A DNA stretch of 64,000 bases, from assembly GCF_014205165.1 (NCBI RefSeq), contig NZ_JACHMZ010000001.1, forward strand, positions 372,001 to 436,000, read 5' to 3'. The notes below the pieces were generated by a model. The model was not told where the DNA came from. It saw nothing but the letters and a program-made list of their open reading frames with translations, and made no database searches. Shown here one piece after another: positions 59,825 through 64,000 of the stretch. Each line of letters opens with the position of its first letter. Within the stretch, counting starts at the first letter, position 1. The translations under genes were made by a program, and so were the position numbers. This DNA is from Micromonospora carbonacea. Lineage in GTDB: Bacteria > Actinomycetota > Actinomycetes > Mycobacteriales > Micromonosporaceae.

Positions 59825-59879
59825 GGTGAGAAGAGAACCCCTCTCTACCGTATGCGTTAACAGGGGGCCCCTCCTTACA
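59825..59879 (-). repeat. intergenic repeat, copy 6
   Basis: Reverse orientation: GTGAGAAGAGAACCCCTCTC, TACCGTATGCGTTAACAGGG, GGCCCCTCCTTACAC. It lies between the convergent squalene-cyclase-fold and proA genes and ends 2 bp before the proA stop. Confidence 0.8.
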
Positions 59880-59880
59880 C

Positions 59881-61125
59881 CTACCCCCGCAGGTGGCCGT
59901 CGCCCGTCACGACGTACTTGGTGCTGGTCAGCTCCGGCAGGCCCATCGGCCCCCGGGCGTGCAGCTTCTGCGTCGAGATGCCGATCTCCGCGCCGAAGCC
60001 GAACTCGCCGCCGTCGGTGAACCGGGTCGAGGCGTTGACCATCACCGCCGCGGCGTCGACCCGGGCCACGAACTCGCGGGCCGCCGACTGGGAGTCGGTG
60101 ACGATCGCCTCGGTGTGCCCCGTGCCGTACCGGCGGATGTGCGCCACCGCCGCGTCGAGCGAGTCGACGACGGCGACGGAGATGTCGGCCGAAAGGTATT
60201 CCGTGGCGAAGTCCTCGTCGGTCGCCGGCACCACCGCCGACGAGTACGCGGCGACCTCCGGCGAGCCGTGCACCGTCACCCCGGCCTCGGCGAACGCGGC
60301 CAGCACCGCCGGCAGGAACGCGTCCGCGACCGAGGCGTGCACCAGCAGCGACTCGGCGGTGTTGCAGGTCGACAGGCGCTGGGTCTTCGCGTTCAGGGTG
60401 ATCGCGACGGCCTTGGCGAGGTCGGCGGCGGCGTCGACGTACACGTGGCAGTTGCCCACCCCCGTCTCGATCACCGGCACCGTCGACTCCTCGACGACGG
60501 TGCGGATCAGCGACGCCCCGCCGCGCGGGATCAGCACGTCGACCAGGCCGCGCGCCCGCATCAGCTCCTTGACCGAGTCGCGGGAGCTGGCGTCGAGGAG
60601 CTGCACGGCGTCCGCCGGCAGGCCCGCGTCGGCGATCGCGTCGCGCAGCACCGCGACCAGGGCCGCGTTGGAGTGCGCCGCCGAGCCGGAGCCGCGCAGC
60701 AGCGCCGCGTTGCCCGACTTCAGGCAGATCCCGGCGGCGTCGACGGTCACGTTGGGGCGGGCCTCGTAGATGATCCCGACCACCCCGAACGGCACCCGGA
60801 CCTGCCGCAGCTCCAGCCCGTTGGGCAGGGTCGAGCCGCGGACCACCTCGCCGACCGGGTCGGGCAGCGCGGCCATCTCGCGCAGCGCGTCGGCGATGCC
60901 CGCCACCCGGCCCGCGTCGAGGGCGAGCCGGTCCAGGATGGCCGCGCTCAGCCCGGCCTCCCGCCCGGCCGCCAGGTCCGCCGCGTTCGCGGTCACGATC
61001 TCGGCGGTACGCGCGACCAGCGCGTCGGCCATCGCCACCAGCGCGGCGTCCTTGGTGGTACGCGTGGCGACCGCCAGGGCCTCCGCCGCGCCCCGGGCCC
61101 GCCTGGCCTGCTCGACGACGCTCAT
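59881..61125 (-). CDS. proA: glutamate-5-semialdehyde dehydrogenase (gamma-glutamyl phosphate reductase)
   Basis: Second step of proline synthesis: reduces gamma-glutamyl phosphate with NADPH. 414 residues from ATG 61125, with GAGGAG about 8 nt upstream; GTG 61134 is weaker. [35 protein letters not shown], catalytic Cys in [14 protein letters not shown], and the C-terminal [20 protein letters not shown] and [16 protein letters not shown] are the ProA landmarks. proB is upstream on the same strand, but 69 bp of repeat copy 7 separates them. Confidence 0.96.
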   Translation of the reverse strand: MSVVEQARRARGAAEALAVATRTTKDAALVAMADALVARTAEIVTANAADLAAGREAGLSAAILDRLALDAGRVAGIADALREMAALPDPVGEVVRGSTLPNGLELRQVRVPFGVVGIIYEARPNVTVDAAGICLKSGNAALLRGSGSAAHSNAALVAVLRDAIADAGLPADAVQLLDASSRDSVKELMRARGLVDVLIPRGGASLIRTVVEESTVPVIETGVGNCHVYVDAAADLAKAVAITLNAKTQRLSTCNTAESLLVHASVADAFLPAVLAAFAEAGVTVHGSPEVAAYSSAVVPATDEDFATEYLSADISVAVVDSLDAAVAHIRRYGTGHTEAIVTDSQSAAREFVARVDAAAVMVNASTRFTDGGEFGFGAEIGISTQKLHARGPMGLPELTSTKYVVTGDGHLRG

Positions 61126-61142
61126 CCAGCTCACTCCTCACG

Positions 61143-61199
61143 GTGTTAGGAAGGGACCCTTTTACAACAGAATGCGTTAACAGGGGGCCCCTGCTTACA
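61143..61199 (-). repeat. intergenic repeat, copy 7, between proB and proA
   Basis: GTTAGGAAGGGACCCTTTTA, CAACAGAATGCGTTAACAGG, GGGCCCCTGCTTACA. The centre TTACAACAGAATGCGTTAAC is the reverse complement of the centre of copy 4. It lies inside the proBA operon and its end touches the proB stop codon. Confidence 0.8.
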
Positions 61200-62304
61200 G
61201 CAGCACCAGGTCGTCGCGGTGGACGACCTCACGTTCGTACGCCGGCCCGAGCGCCGCCGCCAGCTCGCCCGTCGAGCGGCCGAGCAGCCCGGGCAGCTCC
61301 ACGGCGTCGTAGTTGACCAGCCCCCGGGCCACCGGCGCGCCCCCCGCGTCGACCAGGTCGACGGGGTCGCCGGCGGTGAACGCCCCGTCGACGGCGGTGA
61401 TCCCGGCCGGCAGCAGCGACTTGCGCCGCCCCACCACGGCGGCCACCGCGCCCGCGTCGAGGTGCAGCCGGCCGCGCGGGGTGGTGGCGTGGGCGAGCCA
61501 GAACAGCCGGGCGGTCGGGCGTCTGCGCTCGGCGTGGAACAGGGTGCCGACCTCCTCGCCAGCCAGCGCGGCGGCGGCCAGTCCGGCGGCGGTGAGCACC
61601 ACGGGGATGCCGAAGCCGGTGGCGATCCGGGCCGCCTCGACCTTGGTGACCATGCCGCCGGTGCCGACGCCGGCCCGCCCGGCCCCGCCGATCTGCACGC
61701 CGGCCAGGTCGTGTTCGTCGTGGACGTCGGTGATCCGGGTCGACCCGGGGCGGGCCGGGTCGCCGGTCCACAGGGCGTCGACGTCGGAGAGCAGGACCAG
61801 CAGCTCGGCGTGGACGAGGGCGGCGACGAGGGCGGCGAGCCGGTCGTTGTCGCCGAAGCGGATCTCCTCGGTGGCGACGGTGTCGTTCTCGTTGACGATC
61901 GGCACGGCCCGCAGGTCGAGCAGCTTGCGCAGCGTCCGGTACGCGTTGCGGTAGTGCGCCCGCCGGGTCACGTCGTCGACGGTGAGCAGCACCTGCCCGA
62001 CGGTGAGGTGGTGCCGGGCGAAGCCGGCCGCGTACCGGCCGATCAGCAGGCCCTGGCCGACGCTGGCGGCGGCCTGCTGGGTGGCCAGGTCGCGCGGGCG
62101 GCGGCTGAGCCCGAGCGGGGCGAGCCCGGCGGCGATCGCGCCGGAGGAGACCAGCACCACCTCGCGGCCGTCGGCGGCGAGCCGGGCGAGGGTGTCGACG
62201 AGCGCGTCGACGCGGGCGTCGTCGAGGCCCCCGGACGCGGTGGTCAGCGAGGACGAGCCGATCTTGACGACGACCCGCCGGGCCGAGGTGACTGCGAGAC
62301 GCAC
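61195..62304 (-). CDS. proB: glutamate 5-kinase
   Basis: First step of proline synthesis. 369 residues from GTG 62304. Amino acid kinase domain: RRVVVKIGSSSLT, VLVSSGAIAAGLAPLG, VPIVNENDTVATEEIRFGDN, LLSDVDALWTGDPARPGS, GTGGMVTKVEAARIAT. The C-terminal PUA domain (about 275-369) is present (AGAVAAVVGRRKSLLPAGIT). Divergent, by 61 bp, from the alkyltransferase-like gene. Feedback inhibition by proline is known for the family. Confidence 0.96.
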   Translation of the reverse strand: MRLAVTSARRVVVKIGSSSLTTASGGLDDARVDALVDTLARLAADGREVVLVSSGAIAAGLAPLGLSRRPRDLATQQAAASVGQGLLIGRYAAGFARHHLTVGQVLLTVDDVTRRAHYRNAYRTLRKLLDLRAVPIVNENDTVATEEIRFGDNDRLAALVAALVHAELLVLLSDVDALWTGDPARPGSTRITDVHDEHDLAGVQIGGAGRAGVGTGGMVTKVEAARIATGFGIPVVLTAAGLAAAALAGEEVGTLFHAERRRPTARLFWLAHATTPRGRLHLDAGAVAAVVGRRKSLLPAGITAVDGAFTAGDPVDLVDAGGAPVARGLVNYDAVELPGLLGRSTGELAAALGPAYEREVVHRDDLVLL

Positions 62305-62365
62305 CCGCCCATTCTGCGCGGTCGGGTCGGCGGGCCCCGGCGGCGTTCCCATATCGTGGCAGCTC

Positions 62366-62680
62366 GTGACACCTGCGGAGTACGTCGAGGCGGTCCTGGA
62401 GCTGGTCGAGCGCATCCCACCTGGCCGGGTGATGTCCTACGGCGCGGTCGCCGACGCGCTGGCCGAGCGCTCGGGGCGGGCGTCGGCGCGGCTGGTCGGC
62501 TCGATCATGGCCCGGCACGGGGGCGGGGTGCCGTGGCACCGGGTGGTCACCTCGGCGGGCCGGCTGCCGCCCGGCCACGAGGTCGAGGCGCGGGCCCGGC
62601 TGCGCGCCGAGGGCGCCCCGCTGGGCGGGACGGGGGTGGACATGGCCGCGGCGGCCTGGTCGCCGGAAGAGGGGATGTGA
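62366..62680 (+). CDS. alkyltransferase-like protein (ATL)
   Basis: 104 residues from GTG 62366. MGMT C-terminal domain with the Cys of the PCHRV active site replaced by Trp (VPWHRVVTSAGRLP), the signature of ATL proteins, which bind O6-alkylguanine lesions and hand them to nucleotide excision repair instead of repairing them directly. The HTH part VMSYGAVADALAERSGRAS is intact. Comparable to Rv3204 in the mycobacterial cluster. Confidence 0.92.
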   Translation: MTPAEYVEAVLELVERIPPGRVMSYGAVADALAERSGRASARLVGSIMARHGGGVPWHRVVTSAGRLPPGHEVEARARLRAEGAPLGGTGVDMAAAAWSPEEGM

Positions 62681-62712
62681 CCGCGACCGTAACGTGAGTA
62701 ACATTCGGCGTC

Positions 62713-64000
62713 ATGACGCTGCCGCCCGCCGGACCCGGGACGCCGCCCGCGGCCCAGGCGCCGCAGCCCGGCGCGGGCGGGGCCGCTCCGCAGTCCGGCG
62801 GCCACGTCCTGCCCCGCCGGGTGCACGCCGGCTATGCCCTCGGCTCCCTGGTCACCGGGGCTTTCGGCACCGTGCCGGGGCTGCTGCTCCTGCCCTACCT
62901 GACCGACACCCTCGGCGTCGCCGCCGGGGTGGCCGCCCTGCTGGTGCTCCTGCCGAAGGCGTGGGACGTGCTGGTCAACCCCGTCGCCGGGCGGATCTCC
63001 GACCGCACCCGGTCGCGCTGGGGGGCCCGCCGGCCGTACCTGCTGCTCGGCGGGCTCGCCCTCGCCGTGCTGTTCGCCGCGATCTTCGCCGCCCCGTTCG
63101 ACGCCGGACCGGCCGCCGGGGCGTACGTCGCGCTCGCCTTCCTCGCCACGGCGACCGCGTTCGCGTTCTTCCAGGTTCCCTACGTGGCGATGCCGGCCGA
63201 GCTGACCGACGACTACGCCGAACGTACCCGGCTGATGAGCTGGCGGATCGCGGTGCTGGCGGTGGCCATCCTGGTCTCCGGCGCGGTGGCCCCCGCCGTG
63301 GTGACCGCCGGCGGCGACGGCGTCGCCGGGCACCGCTGGATGGGCCTGTTCGTCGCCGCGCTGATCGTGCTCGGCACCCTCGGCGCGTTCCTCGGCACCC
63401 GGGGCGCGCCCACCGGCACGGCCGGCGAGAGCGAGCCGACGCTGCGCGCCCAGCTCGCCGTCGCCGCCCGCAACCGGCCGTTCCGGGCGCTGCTGGTCTG
63501 CTTCGTGATCCAGTCCGCCGGGGTGGCCACCATCCTGGCCGGGGTCAGCTACTTCGCCGACCAGGTGCTGCGCGACCCCACCACCGGCCCGACCGTGCTG
63601 TTCGCCTGCTTCGTCGGGCCAGCGCTGCTGGTGATGCCGCTGTGGACCCGCGTCGGCGCGCGGGTCGGCAAGCGGTCCGCGCTGGTCGCCGCGTCCGTGC
63701 TGCTCACGGCGGGTGCCGCCGGCCTGGTCGCCGCGCCGGCGCTGCCGGCCGTCGCGGTCTACCTCGTGGTCGCGGTCATCGGCGTCGGGTACGCCGGCCA
63801 GCAGGTCTTCGCGCTGGCCATGCTGCCCGACTGCATCGCGTACGACACGGCGCGCACCGGCCGCCGGCAGGCCGGCGTGTTCACCGGCCTGTGGACGGCG
63901 GGCGAGACCCTCGGCCTCGCCCTCGGCCCCGGCATCTACGGGCTGGTGCTCCAGCTCAGCGGCTACGTCTCCTCCGCCACCGGCACGGCGGCAGCGCAGT
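62713..64000 (+). CDS. GPH/MFS family transporter (3' end outside window)
   Basis: At least 429 residues from ATG 62713, open to the window end. LPRRVHAGYALGSLVTGAFG, PKAWDVLVNPVAGRISDRTR (the D-x-x-x-x-P...G-x-x-x-D motif of the MelB/GPH group), RWGARRPYLLLGGLALAV, FFQVPYVAMPAELTDDYAER, and ALAMLPDCIAYDTARTGRRQ in the second half. At least eleven membrane segments are visible. The family carries glycosides or related sugars with sodium or protons; the substrate is not readable. Upstream 32 bp from the ATL gene. Confidence 0.9.
   Translation, partial: MTLPPAGPGTPPAAQAPQPGAGGAAPQSGGHVLPRRVHAGYALGSLVTGAFGTVPGLLLLPYLTDTLGVAAGVAALLVLLPKAWDVLVNPVAGRISDRTRSRWGARRPYLLLGGLALAVLFAAIFAAPFDAGPAAGAYVALAFLATATAFAFFQVPYVAMPAELTDDYAERTRLMSWRIAVLAVAILVSGAVAPAVVTAGGDGVAGHRWMGLFVAALIVLGTLGAFLGTRGAPTGTAGESEPTLRAQLAVAARNRPFRALLVCFVIQSAGVATILAGVSYFADQVLRDPTTGPTVLFACFVGPALLVMPLWTRVGARVGKRSALVAASVLLTAGAAGLVAAPALPAVAVYLVVAVIGVGYAGQQVFALAMLPDCIAYDTARTGRRQAGVFTGLWTAGETLGLALGPGIYGLVLQLSGYVSSATGTAAAQ

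Overview
The window is chromosomal DNA from a very GC-rich actinobacterium, most likely Micromonospora or a close relative in the Micromonosporaceae. This rests on dense genes with many GTG/TTG starts and strong GC bias at third codon positions, on families typical of actinomycetes (secreted phospholipase A2, DUF3107, DUF3152, GH51 with a LacI repressor, PASTA-less Ser/Thr kinase, FmdB, M28 protease with membrane segments), and on an intergenic repeat built on AAGGAAGGGCCCCC / TGTTAACGC. The genus is inferred; no rRNA or tRNA gene was seen.

Layout. 1-9.7 kb: GNAT acetyltransferase (cut by the window edge), MltB-type lytic transglycosylase, FmdB zinc ribbon, class III cyclase/AAA+/TPR regulator, secreted phospholipase A2, secreted GHL10-type glycoside hydrolase, APC permease. 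9.7-11.2 kb: an IS110-family element whose 5' non-coding segment looks like a bridge RNA with readable guides. 11.2-13.8 kb: GH51 arabinofuranosidase and a divergent LacI repressor, with an operator between the -35 and -10. 13.9-19.7 kb: two coupled unknown proteins, BON-methyltransferase fusion, DUF4177-like protein, ABC-F ATPase, TPR protein, small Smr-domain-like protein. 19.7-20.9 kb: a lower-GC patch with one orphan membrane protein. 21-24.3 kb: methyltransferase and M28 membrane peptidase. 24.5-28.9 kb: a tightly coupled signalling operon (response regulator-PP2C phosphatase, CHASE3 histidine kinase, response regulator, inositol-phosphatase-like enzyme). 29-33.4 kb: coiled-coil cell-wall protein, membrane-bound spermidine-synthase-like protein, Ser/Thr kinase with a CBM2-like ectodomain. 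33.4-36.7 kb: KtrA/KtrB potassium uptake and a secreted glycerophosphodiesterase. 36.7-37.5 kb: a repeat-rich intergenic segment. 37.5-42.2 kb: a five-gene branched-chain amino acid type ABC operon. 42.2-49.9 kb: RecQ-phosphoribosyltransferase fusion, His-rich secreted protein, XRE regulator, small membrane protein, methyltransferase, DEAD-box RNA helicase. 50.3-58.6 kb: DUF3107, FasR-like TetR regulator, a 953-residue mostly disordered protein, alpha/beta hydrolase, two DUF3152 proteins and MoeZ; this neighbourhood matches the Rv3203-Rv3211 region of Mycobacterium tuberculosis. 58.8-64 kb: squalene-cyclase-fold protein, ProA, ProB, alkyltransferase-like protein and a GPH/MFS transporter running off the end.

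Most of this is core chromosome. The clear accessory pieces are the IS110 element and the lower-GC patch at 19.8-20.9 kb. The strongest candidates for something new are the bridge-RNA guides read directly in the IS110 ends, the kinase with a carbohydrate-binding-like ectodomain, the RecQ-PRTase fusion, and the family of seven intergenic repeats, one copy of which supplies the C-terminal codons of a permease.
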